From Burkholderia sp. BCC0322 (GTDB lineage: Bacteria > Pseudomonadota > Gammaproteobacteria > Burkholderiales > Burkholderiaceae), in contig NZ_CADFDU010000005.1 in NCBI RefSeq assembly GCF_902833045.1, positions 463,418-527,417 on the forward strand: a stretch of DNA of 64,000 bases, read 5' to 3'. Below, in pieces: positions 28,338-36,014 of the stretch (the first letter of the stretch is position 1; every line of letters begins with the position of its first letter). The position numbers and the translations under genes are program-made. The notes under the pieces are model-generated. The model saw only the letters and a program-made list of their open reading frames with translations. It did no database searches and was not told the origin of the DNA.

Positions 28338-28979
28338 TCACTCCGTCCATTTCGACCCGAGCACCAGGCCGCAGAAATTCGTCCGACGATAGTCCGGGTC
28401 GCACCGCTCGAGCACGTCGGCGCAGACGTTCCCGAACGCGGTCGCGGGGCGATGCGCGGTGCCCGCGGCGAACGCCTCGAGGAACAGTTCCTTGAAACAC
28501 GGGCCGCGTGGCCACGCGTTGACGATCTCGTCACGTTCGGACCGGCTCACCTCGTCGAAATGACGTGCGAAGAGATCCGTCTCGATGCCTGCGCCGAGCA
28601 ACGCCGTCAACGGCGTCATGTACGCGTGAATGCCGAAGGCCGTGTGCAGCGCGATCGCACGCCACACCTCCGCCGCATCGTCGGCGGCGACACCGTAGCC
28701 GCCGAGGAATGCGTGCGCGGCATTCGCGCCGTCGATTTCGAAGCGCTGGCGTGAATGCCGGTAGCGCTCCGTCAGTCCGAAGTCATGGAACAGCGCGGCG
28801 ACGTACAGCAGCTCGGCGTCGAATGCGACGCCGCGACGCCGCCCGATGATCGACGCGAACGCGAACACGCGCATCGCGTGCCGGAACAGGAGTTCCGGTT
28901 CGCCGGCGCGCACGGCCGCGGCGGCCTCCCGTGCGATCGGGCCGTCGGGAATCCGGATGCCGGCGATAAGGTTGCCCAT
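28338..28979 (-). CDS. HD-domain protein, cyanamide hydratase-like
   Basis: 213 residues with GAGGA upstream. The HD metal site is intact: first His in FRHAMRVFAFA (H34), H65-D66 in LFHDFGL, and a later ALHT histidine. The C-terminus HRPATAFGNVCADVLERCDPDYRRTNFCG aligns with the paralogue at 9977, in which the HD pair is lost. Characterised relatives hydrate cyanamide to urea, but the family also contains phosphohydrolases. It is divergent from the 29484 regulator, and four CTGAA-type boxes lie 74-108 bases upstream of its start. Confidence 0.85.
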   Translation of the reverse strand: MGNLIAGIRIPDGPIAREAAAAVRAGEPELLFRHAMRVFAFASIIGRRRGVAFDAELLYVAALFHDFGLTERYRHSRQRFEIDGANAAHAFLGGYGVAADDAAEVWRAIALHTAFGIHAYMTPLTALLGAGIETDLFARHFDEVSRSERDEIVNAWPRGPCFKELFLEAFAAGTAHRPATAFGNVCADVLERCDPDYRRTNFCGLVLGSKWTE

Positions 28980-29052
28980 GCTCGTGTTCCTCGCGGCGTG
29001 ACGGCAGTCGCTTGACGCTGGCGCCTTGGAACCATCGTCGCGCGCCGCGCCG

Positions 29053-29087
29053 CTGAATGTCCTGAGCGGCGCCTGAATCGTTCTGAA
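29053..29087 (+). promoter_or_regulatory. Direct-repeat motif copy 5 (four boxes)
   Basis: CTGAA 29053, CTGAG 29062, CTGAA 29073 and CTGAA 29083 (periods 9, 11 and 10); the last two form an exact CTGAATCGTTCTGAAC. It lies directly upstream of the HD gene and is the copy nearest to the 29484 regulator gene. Confidence 0.58.
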
Positions 29088-29483
29088 CGGAAAATCCGAC
29101 CGGCCGTCACGACCGGAATCGGTTTCGCCGCGCCGTGCACGTCGTTGTTACCGGCTTTTTTCTCGCAAGCCATCCGAACGTCATTTCAATTCACGAGACT
29201 ACGAAATTGAATTCAGCGAATCAGCCGTTTTGTCCTACGAAACGCGTTCATGGGTAAACGGCCATTTCACGCATTGACAATGCAGGGCGCCGCGCTGGAC
29301 CGTGCCGCGCCAGGCCGGGCGGCTCACGATGTCGCGGCGATCGTCGTTTTCATCGATTCAAAAAATTTGCTCCTTGAGTTCTGATTATTTGAATCATTCG
29401 ACCGGACAAATGCCGTAGCATTGTCGTCAAACCGGTGTCATTTCTGACAGGGCATCGATGAATGCAATCGATTAAAAATTCCC
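29088..29483. other. AT-rich divergent intergenic region
   Basis: No gene is seen. The stretch is clearly AT-richer than its surroundings and holds TTTTTCTC, AATTGAATTC and TTCAAAAAATTTGC segments. It probably carries the promoter of the 29484 regulator. No strong ribosome-binding site precedes that gene. Confidence 0.5.
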
Positions 29484-31226
29484 ATGATCCGGATCGGAAC
29501 ACTTCACGTTTTTCTCGACAGACGTGAAATTCGCTCGAATGGCAAGCTGCTGCGTATCGGCAGTCGCGCATTCGAAATTCTCGAACTCCTGATTCGTGCG
29601 AACGGCGCGTTGGTATCGAAAGACGAAATCATGCAGCGCGTGTGGCCGCACACGATCGTGGAGGAAAACAACCTGCAGGTGCATATCGCCGCGTTGCGCA
29701 AGGCGCTCGCCGACGACCGGAACCTGATCGTCACGGTGCCGGGGCGCGGTTATCGGCTGGTTGGCGGCCACGCCGAAGTCACGGTGCCCGCCCGTCCCGC
29801 GACGTCGCGGCTGACGGCCGCGCCGACCGCGCTCGTCGGCCGCGAGCAGACCGTCGCCGACGTCCTTGCCGCGCTCGACACCGCGCGCGTCGTGACGCTG
29901 GTCGGTGCGGGCGGCATCGGCAAGACGCGGGTCGCGCTCGAAGCGGCCATGCGCGCCGAAGCGAGCTTTCCGGATGGCGCCGCGTTCGTGTCGCTCGCCA
30001 CGGTTGCGTGCCCGCGATTCGTGCCCGCTGCACTGGCGGGCGCGTTCGGCATCGTGGAGCCGACCGGATCGCCGACGCTCGAAGCGGTGCTGGCGAACGT
30101 GGCGGACCGCCGGATGTTGCTGGTGCTCGACAATTGCGAGCATCTGCTCGACGCCGCCGCGCAGATCGCGACCGCACTGACCGAGTCCGACGCCGGATTG
30201 CGCGTCCTCGCGACCAGCCGCGAGGCGCTGCGTATCCAGGGCGAGCGGCTGTGTCCGATTCCGCCGCTCGACGTCCCCGGCGAAGGGGCCGACGATGCCA
30301 TGGCCCTGAGCGCCAGCGCGGTGCAACTGTTCTCGGCGCGCGCGCGGGCCGCCGATCCCCGCTTTCCGCTCGACGAACGCAGCGTGGCGCTGATGGCGTC
30401 GGTATGCCGGCGTCTCGACGGTCTCCCGCTCGCCATCGAACTGGCAGCGGCCCGCGCTGCCGTGCTCGGCATCGATGTGCTGGCCGCGCATCTCGACGAC
30501 CATTTCAGGTTGCTGACCGGCGGTTTTCGTACGGCCTTGCCGCGTCATCAGACGCTGCAGGCGATGTACGACTGGAGCTACCGCTTGCTCGGGGACGCGG
30601 AGCGCCTGTTGTTGCGGTGGCTCGGCGTGTTCCGCGACAGCTTCTCGATCGACGCGGTGCGCGATATCGTCGGAACGAAGGGGTTGGCCGATGCGGACCT
30701 GCTCGACACGATCGCCGGCCTGGTCTCGAAGTCGCTGCTGGGCCTCGAGAGCGCGCACGGCACACCGCGCTACCGGCTGCTGACCACGACGCGCGCCTAT
30801 GCGCTGCAGCAGCTCGAGAACAACGGCGAATGCGCGGCCGCGGCACGCGCACACGCGAACTATTTCCATACGTTGTTCAGGCTTGCGCCCGGCGGAGACG
30901 ACGACGCCGAAGACGGGCCGCGGGCCGAATCGCGGCTCGACATGATCCGGCGCGAACTCGGCAATCTGCGCGCGGCGCTCGACTGGGCGTTTTCGCCGAA
31001 TGGCGATGCCGAAGTCGGCATCGCGCTGGCGGCTGTCGCGGTACCGTGCCTGTTCGACCTGTCGCTGGTGGACGAATGTCGCGAAAGGGCGCGCGTAGCG
31101 CTCGATGCAATGCGCACGATGGACGAGACACGGGCGCGCGAAGATGCACGCGTGCGCCTGCTGGCCGCCTATGCCGCCGCGCTCGCCCATGCCTCGGGGC
31201 CGACGCACGTCGTACACGACGCGTGA
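29484..31226 (+). CDS. Winged-helix/NB-ARC-type ATPase regulator, C-terminally short paralogue
   Basis: 580 residues. Residues 1-95 are the same OmpR/CadC-like winged helix as in the 4941 gene (SKDEIMQRVWPHTIVEENN and TVPGRGYRL). Residues 117-420 form the ATPase with Walker A GAGGIGKT at 141-148, LLVLDNCEHLLDAA, ATSREALRIQGERL and LPLAIELAAARAA. The helical repeat region stops at the point that corresponds to THTAAAMWDRTL in the longer paralogue: here it reads THVVHDA then TGA. It is either a naturally short regulator or a gene cut by a nonsense mutation with a decayed 3' part at 31227-31460. It is divergent from the HD gene at 28979. Confidence 0.8.
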   Translation: MIRIGTLHVFLDRREIRSNGKLLRIGSRAFEILELLIRANGALVSKDEIMQRVWPHTIVEENNLQVHIAALRKALADDRNLIVTVPGRGYRLVGGHAEVTVPARPATSRLTAAPTALVGREQTVADVLAALDTARVVTLVGAGGIGKTRVALEAAMRAEASFPDGAAFVSLATVACPRFVPAALAGAFGIVEPTGSPTLEAVLANVADRRMLLVLDNCEHLLDAAAQIATALTESDAGLRVLATSREALRIQGERLCPIPPLDVPGEGADDAMALSASAVQLFSARARAADPRFPLDERSVALMASVCRRLDGLPLAIELAAARAAVLGIDVLAAHLDDHFRLLTGGFRTALPRHQTLQAMYDWSYRLLGDAERLLLRWLGVFRDSFSIDAVRDIVGTKGLADADLLDTIAGLVSKSLLGLESAHGTPRYRLLTTTRAYALQQLENNGECAAAARAHANYFHTLFRLAPGGDDDAEDGPRAESRLDMIRRELGNLRAALDWAFSPNGDAEVGIALAAVAVPCLFDLSLVDECRERARVALDAMRTMDETRAREDARVRLLAAYAAALAHASGPTHVVHDA

Positions 31227-31309
31227 TCCCGCGTGCACGGGTTCGGATGCGACGCGGGCGGGGCCGGGTTGCGGCCGTGCGAAACGCAAGGGCACGCACC
31301 GCCGGCGAA

Positions 31310-31324
31310 TTCAGAACGATTCAG
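31310..31324 (-). promoter_or_regulatory. Direct-repeat motif copy 6
   Basis: On the minus strand CTGAATCGTTCTGAAT. Read on the plus strand as TTCAG boxes, it is followed by a TACATT hexamer at 31358-31363, and the next plus gene is the MscS channel at 31654. The rest of 31227-31653 shows only the possible decayed tail of the 29484 gene. Confidence 0.5.
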
Positions 31325-31653
31325 CATGAACACAGGATCTGGGCGGTCGGTGCGTCTACATTGCATGCACGGAGACCGTCGGCGATTCGCAGGCGTGCGC
31401 GCAGCAGGCCGGCTCGCACCGTACCGCAACGCATCGATGTCGCCGCCACTGAATGCCAGCGCGGGGCGGTAGCGACACATGCGTTGCCGCCGCGACTTCG
31501 CGCGTCATCGAACGACTACCGCATGAAACCTGTCCAGTCCGACCTTTCTCGCCACGATTCGCTGCCGGCGGCCGCTCGCCGGATCGGGTAGCGCGTCATG
31601 CGATCGCGCCGACTCCCGGTCCGTCGCGCAGCGCACACGCGGCCCGTTCCGGC

Positions 31654-33117
31654 ATGTTGAACCTGTCCGTCACGGTCGCTTACGGCGCGCCGATCGTCGC
31701 TGCCGACCTCGTTGCATGGCGGTTGCTCGGGCCAGGTCGTTCGACGACGAAAGCGGTCTGGCGCTGCGCGTCGTTCGCCGCGCTGACCTATGTGCTGTTC
31801 GCAACCGGCGTGAGCCCGCTCGCGGTGCCGGTGTCGCCCGACCGGATCGACCGGCTGGCGATCCAGGCGATCGGCGTCGCATGGTGGCTGCAGTGCGCGC
31901 TGGTGTTCAGCCTGATGCTCGACCATCTGCTGCTGCCGCGCGCGTGGCGCAACCAGCGACTGTTTCATGACATCGCCGCAGGCGCCGTGTTCGGCGCGGC
32001 CGCGGTGGCCGCGCTCGGCTACGTACTGGGCCTGCCGCTGAGCGGCCTGGTCGCGACCTCGGGCGCGGTGGCCGTGATCCTGGGCCTGGCCGTCCAGAAC
32101 ACGCTGAACGACGTGTTTTCCGGCCTCGTCCTGAATACCACCCAGCCGTTTCGCCTGGGCGATACGGTGGCGATCGGCGAGCTGGAAGGCCGGATTGTCG
32201 AAAGCAACTGGCGCGCGACCAAGATGATCAACAGCCTCGGCAACCTGGTCGTCGTGCCTAACAGCACGGCGGCGAAGGCGACGATCGTCAACCTGAGCGA
32301 ACCCCCGAGCGTGCACGGCGTGACGCTGACGATCGAGATCGATCCGGGAGTGCGGCCGGCCGTCGTGGTCGATGCGCTCGACCGGGCGGCCGCCAGTTCG
32401 CTGGACGTGCTGGCCAGTCCGGCGCCGGTCTCGATCGTCAAGGCATTCAGAACCAACTCTGTCGAATACGAACTCGTCTGTTACGTCGACGCGCTGCAAA
32501 AAAAGGTGGCGGTGCGCAACCGGCTCTACGATCTGGCCCACCGGCACCTGGCCGCCGCGGACATCGCGCTGCGCCCGCTTGGCGGGACGGCCGCGGCGCA
32601 CCGGCCGATGTCGCACGGTCAACGGCTGCTGCGCGCGGTCGAACTCTTCAGGCAACTCGATGACGAGGATCTGGCGGTGCTGGCCGAGGCGCTGGCGTCA
32701 CGCGTATTCCACAAAGGGGAGGTGATCTACGCGTCGAATTCCGATACGCGCCTGCTGACGATCGTCGGGGCCGGTGTCGCGTCGGTGTTCGTGCCGGGCG
32801 CGACCGGCGACATCGAGGTCAGGAGGATGGCGCCCGGCGACGCGATCGGCCAGTCCGTCGTGCTGGCCGGCACGCAGCTTCACGCGAGTGTCTACGCGGT
32901 GACTGCCGTGACGGCCTATCAATTGAGCAGCCGCGACCTGACGCCGCTGATCGCGAGGAAACCGGAACTCGGACGGTTGATGTGCGAATCCCTGACCGAA
33001 CACATCGCGACCGAGGAGAAGATGATGATCCCGCCGGCCGCAAAGGCGCACGCATCGTTCAAACTGATCGAGTGGCTCGAGAAGGAGATGAAGCGCCTGC
33101 ACGATTCGTTCGCCTGA
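31654..33117 (+). CDS. MscS-type mechanosensitive channel with C-terminal cyclic-nucleotide-binding domain
   Basis: 487 residues from ATG 31654; translation upstream is Arg/Pro-rich noise. Hydrophobic helices fill residues 1-150, and the pore-lining TM3 has the MscS text LVATSGAVAVILGLAVQNTL followed by NDVFSGLVL. The beta-domain has FRLGDTVAIGELEGRIVESNW and VVVPNSTAAKATIVNLS. Residues 340-460 form a cNMP-binding roll: VFHKGEVIYASNS, then VRRMAPGDAIGQSVVLAG. Such bacterial cyclic-nucleotide-gated MscS relatives often respond to cAMP-type ligands more than to tension. No clear Shine-Dalgarno sequence is visible. Confidence 0.9.
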   Translation: MLNLSVTVAYGAPIVAADLVAWRLLGPGRSTTKAVWRCASFAALTYVLFATGVSPLAVPVSPDRIDRLAIQAIGVAWWLQCALVFSLMLDHLLLPRAWRNQRLFHDIAAGAVFGAAAVAALGYVLGLPLSGLVATSGAVAVILGLAVQNTLNDVFSGLVLNTTQPFRLGDTVAIGELEGRIVESNWRATKMINSLGNLVVVPNSTAAKATIVNLSEPPSVHGVTLTIEIDPGVRPAVVVDALDRAAASSLDVLASPAPVSIVKAFRTNSVEYELVCYVDALQKKVAVRNRLYDLAHRHLAAADIALRPLGGTAAAHRPMSHGQRLLRAVELFRQLDDEDLAVLAEALASRVFHKGEVIYASNSDTRLLTIVGAGVASVFVPGATGDIEVRRMAPGDAIGQSVVLAGTQLHASVYAVTAVTAYQLSSRDLTPLIARKPELGRLMCESLTEHIATEEKMMIPPAAKAHASFKLIEWLEKEMKRLHDSFA

Positions 33118-33176
33118 TGCGGCCGGAGATCGCCGGGAAACGTTCGGTCGAGACGCGCGACCGACGAGCGGCGGAA

Positions 33177-34085
33177 TCAGGCGAGCGCGGTGAACCGGTC
33201 GACGAGGTCGGGGCGGGCGAGCTGATCGACCCACCAGTGCAGCGCGCGTCCGGCCTCGTCGCCGCGCCACGCGATATAGCAATGCGTCGTGTCGCGCATG
33301 CCGGTCACCTTGCGGGCGACAAGCTTGCCCTGCGCGATCGCGCGCGCCGCGATGCAATCCGGCAGCGTGCCCACCGCGAGTCCTTCGCATTGCGCGGCCA
33401 GTTTTGCGGCAAGCGTGGGGACCGCGAGATACGGCTGCCCGGCGTCGACGGCGACCGAGCGCGGCTGCAGTTCGCGAGAAGTATCGCTGATGACGGCGCC
33501 GCGGTGCTCGACGACCGACGCCATCGACAGCGGCTCGGGCAGCGCCGCGAGCGGATGGGTCGGGGCGACGGCGAACACATGCCTGAGCGTGCCGATCGGC
33601 CGCGCGACGATGTCCGGCAGTTCCGGCGGCTCGCCCGCCGCGCCGACGACGAGATCCGCGCGGCGCGAAATCAGCGCATCCCAGGTGCCGCCGAGGACTT
33701 CGGTGGACAGGCGCAGCCGCGTGTTCATCTCGAGTCCGTAGAACGTATGCACGTAGGGCCACAGCGCCTCGAACGGCAGGATTTCGTCGATACAGATGCG
33801 AACCTCGGTTTCCCAGCCCTCCTGTGCACGCTGCGCCTTGCGTTCGAGCTGTTCGGCGGCATGCAGCAGCCGGCGGCCCTCTTCGACGACCACGCGCCCC
33901 GCGTGCGTGAGCTTCGCCCGGCGCCCGCTCCGGTCGAACAGTGCGACGTCGAGGTCGCTTTCGAGCTTTTGTACGAGATAAGTCAGCGCAGACGGTACGC
34001 GGTGCAGGAGCTCCGCGGCCTCGGCGAACGTGCCGGTGCGGTCGATCGCGTCCAGGGCCTCGAGCGCTTCGAATGACAGCTTCAT
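33177..34085 (-). CDS. LysR-family transcriptional regulator
   Basis: 302 residues from ATG 34085; a GTG four codons upstream is possible. HTH residues 3-60: LSFEALEALDAIDRTGTFAEAAELLHRVPSAL-type sequence followed by LVQKLESDLDVALFDRSGRRA. The effector domain has RICIDEILPFEALWPYV and ADLVVGAAGEPPELP, a branch often controlling exporters or hydrolase genes. It is convergent with the MscS gene and 60 bases from a copy of the CTGAA motif. It may control the nearby isochorismatase cluster. Confidence 0.88.
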   Translation of the reverse strand: MKLSFEALEALDAIDRTGTFAEAAELLHRVPSALTYLVQKLESDLDVALFDRSGRRAKLTHAGRVVVEEGRRLLHAAEQLERKAQRAQEGWETEVRICIDEILPFEALWPYVHTFYGLEMNTRLRLSTEVLGGTWDALISRRADLVVGAAGEPPELPDIVARPIGTLRHVFAVAPTHPLAALPEPLSMASVVEHRGAVISDTSRELQPRSVAVDAGQPYLAVPTLAAKLAAQCEGLAVGTLPDCIAARAIAQGKLVARKVTGMRDTTHCYIAWRGDEAGRALHWWVDQLARPDLVDRFTALA

Positions 34086-34148
34086 GATGAATTCCACGGG
34101 GGCGTCGGGCTGTCATGTTATCGCCAAGCACCGCCGAGTCCAATACGA

Positions 34149-34163
34149 TTCAGAACAATTCAT
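34149..34163 (-). promoter_or_regulatory. Direct-repeat motif copy 7
   Basis: On the minus strand ATGAATTGTTCTGAA, 64 bases upstream of the LysR start at 34085. On the plus strand a TATCCT hexamer follows 22 bases after the last box, the same spacing as in copies 2 and 4. Confidence 0.45.
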
Positions 34164-34379
34164 CAAGGCGTCGCCGCCGGAGCGCTATCCTGGTCCGGGC
34201 AAGATTGCGTCGCGCGATTTCAGCGCCCGACCGGTATTGGCGACGTGCGCCATTTCCGGGGCGTCAGCGCACGGGGGAACCGTACCGGCCGGGCCCGGCT
34301 TTCGCGGGTGCCTCGCGTTCCGGCTTACCCGCGTGTCGTCCGCCGATCGGCCGCCCAGAATCCGGTCAATCACCGTGGG

Positions 34380-34661
34380 TCACGACGGTGTCGATTGACG
34401 TTTCTTCGCGGCGGCATCGGCCCCCTGGGCGCCGGGCAGGGAGCCGAACATGTGCTGGCTGCACTTCGCCTCGCTCCACGCGGTTCTCAAATGGATGCCT
34501 GCGAGCATCCTTCGTGCGACCGGCAGGATCTGTTCGCCGGCAAGGATGCCCAGCAGGCCAACCAGCGCGATGGTGGGCGGAGCGGGCGATTGCACGCCGA
34601 TCAGGTAATAGACTGCGCCGGCGAGCATTCCGGCAAGCAGCGACGAAATATACGGCTTCAT
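34380..34661 (-). CDS. XapX domain (DUF1427) small membrane protein with C-terminal extension
   Basis: 93 residues from ATG 34661. Two hydrophobic helices flank the family signature: SLLAGMLAGAVYYLIGVQSPAPPTIALVGLLGILAGE, split by the Pro-rich turn. The C-terminal 40 residues are polar (AWSEAKCSQHMFGSLPG) and are absent from the second XapX protein at 35828. XapX proteins are inner-membrane proteins of unknown function, named from a xanthosine-utilisation context. No strong ribosome site is visible. Confidence 0.8.
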   Translation of the reverse strand: MKPYISSLLAGMLAGAVYYLIGVQSPAPPTIALVGLLGILAGEQILPVARRMLAGIHLRTAWSEAKCSQHMFGSLPGAQGADAAAKKRQSTPS

Positions 34662-34971
34662 GATTCGGATATAAATGAATGACAACCGTGTGAAAAATAC
34701 GGATGACTACCGATTTGCGCGGCAGCCCTGGATTCATTCGATAGCGTAGCAGGTCTTTTTTGATGCGATCATTCAATTCGAATTTTTTAAGATCTTTTAA
34801 GGGCTGAATTTAGGGATTTTATTAATTGAATTGATTAACTGGCGTTACCATGAATTCGCGTATTGAATGACAGCGGCTGGCAGGCGAACCTTCCGGCACA
34901 GCGCATTGGGCGCCTCCCGGCTTGCCGGCGAGACAGGCTAGTTTTTATCCGCGTCAAAGGACATGACCATC
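34662..34971. other. AT-rich divergent intergenic region
   Basis: No gene is seen. It is strikingly AT-rich (AATTCGAATTTTTTAAGATC, then TTATTAATTGAATTGATTAAC) and contains an AAGATCTT palindrome. It separates the XapX gene (-) from the isochorismatase gene (+) and probably holds both promoters. An AAAGGA site precedes the latter. Confidence 0.5.
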
Positions 34972-35658
34972 ATGAGCAATCCGAAGCTTGAAGTACTCAC
35001 CCCCCATAACAGCCAGCTGATCTTCATCGACCAGCAGCCGCAGATGGCGTTCGGCGTGCAGTCGATCGATCGCCAGGTGCTGAAGAACAACGTCGTCGGG
35101 CTCGCGAAGGCCGCGAAGGTATTCAACATCCCGACCACGATCACGACGGTCGAAAGCGACAGCTTCTCGGGTCACACCTATCCCGAGCTGCTCGACGTGT
35201 TTCCGAACCAGAAGACGCTCGAACGCACGTCGATGAACTCGTGGGACGACCAGAAGGTGCGCGATGCGCTGGCCGCGAACGGCCGCAAGAAGGTGGTCGT
35301 CTCCGGCCTGTGGACCGAAGTCTGCAATACGACGTTCGCGCTCTGCGCGATGCTCGAAGGCGACTACGAGATCTACATGGTCGCCGACGCTTCCGGCGGC
35401 ACGTCGAAGGACGCGCACGACTTCGCGATGCAGCGGATGGTGCAGGCCGGCGTGGTGCCCGTCACGTGGCAGCAGGTCCTGCTCGAGTGGCAGCGCGACT
35501 GGGCACACCGCGAGACGTACGACGCCGTAATGGCGATCGCGAAGGAGCACTCGGGCGCGTACGGGATGGGTGTCGATTACGCGTACACGATGGTCCACAA
35601 GGCCGCGCCGCGTACCGCGACGCCGCACGAGTCGATCCCGCCCGTGCCGGCGAAGTGA
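34972..35658 (+). CDS. Isochorismatase-family hydrolase (YcaC-like)
   Basis: 228 residues if started at the ATG at 34972 (AAAGGA at a good distance); an ATG three codons earlier is too close to the site. The cysteine-hydrolase triad can be placed: D20 (LIFIDQQPQMAFG), K81 (FPNQKTLERTSMNSW) and C118 (SGLWTEVCNTTFAL). This pattern fits the YcaC subgroup, whose members form octamers and lack a firmly known substrate; amidase activity is possible. The order hydrolase, XapX, amidohydrolase, DoxX on one strand suggests a unit. Confidence 0.9.
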   Translation: MSNPKLEVLTPHNSQLIFIDQQPQMAFGVQSIDRQVLKNNVVGLAKAAKVFNIPTTITTVESDSFSGHTYPELLDVFPNQKTLERTSMNSWDDQKVRDALAANGRKKVVVSGLWTEVCNTTFALCAMLEGDYEIYMVADASGGTSKDAHDFAMQRMVQAGVVPVTWQQVLLEWQRDWAHRETYDAVMAIAKEHSGAYGMGVDYAYTMVHKAAPRTATPHESIPPVPAK

Positions 35659-35827
35659 CCGAAGGCAGTCTCGACTGCCGATGCCGATGCGGCGTGTTCC
35701 GCGCGAACACGCCGCATCGGCAATCCGAAATCGCGGGCGGCGTCCGTGGTCAATGCACGGATGCCGCCCGCAGCGTGTTTGCCAGGACGTACGACCTGCA
35801 TGCCAACCTGTCCGAGAAATTGATCGT

Positions 35828-35995
35828 ATGGAACCTTACCTGGTTTCCCTGGGTGCGGGATTGCTGATCGGTGTCATTTACAGCGCAATCAAGGTCCGTT
35901 CTCCGGCGCCGCCGCTGATTGCCCTTGTCGGGTTGCTCGGCATGTTGATCGGCGTGCAGGCCATCCCCATCCTCAAACAGCTCTTTGGCTTCTGA
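35828..35995 (+). CDS. XapX domain (DUF1427) small membrane protein
   Basis: 55 residues: two hydrophobic helices around KVRSPAPPLIALVGLLGMLIGVQ, nearly the same core as the protein at 34380 but without its polar tail. It lies 19 bases before the amidohydrolase gene and is probably cotranscribed with it. Function unknown. Confidence 0.82.
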   Translation: MEPYLVSLGAGLLIGVIYSAIKVRSPAPPLIALVGLLGMLIGVQAIPILKQLFGF

Positions 35996-36014
35996 TCGAA
36001 GCGAGGTGACGCAT

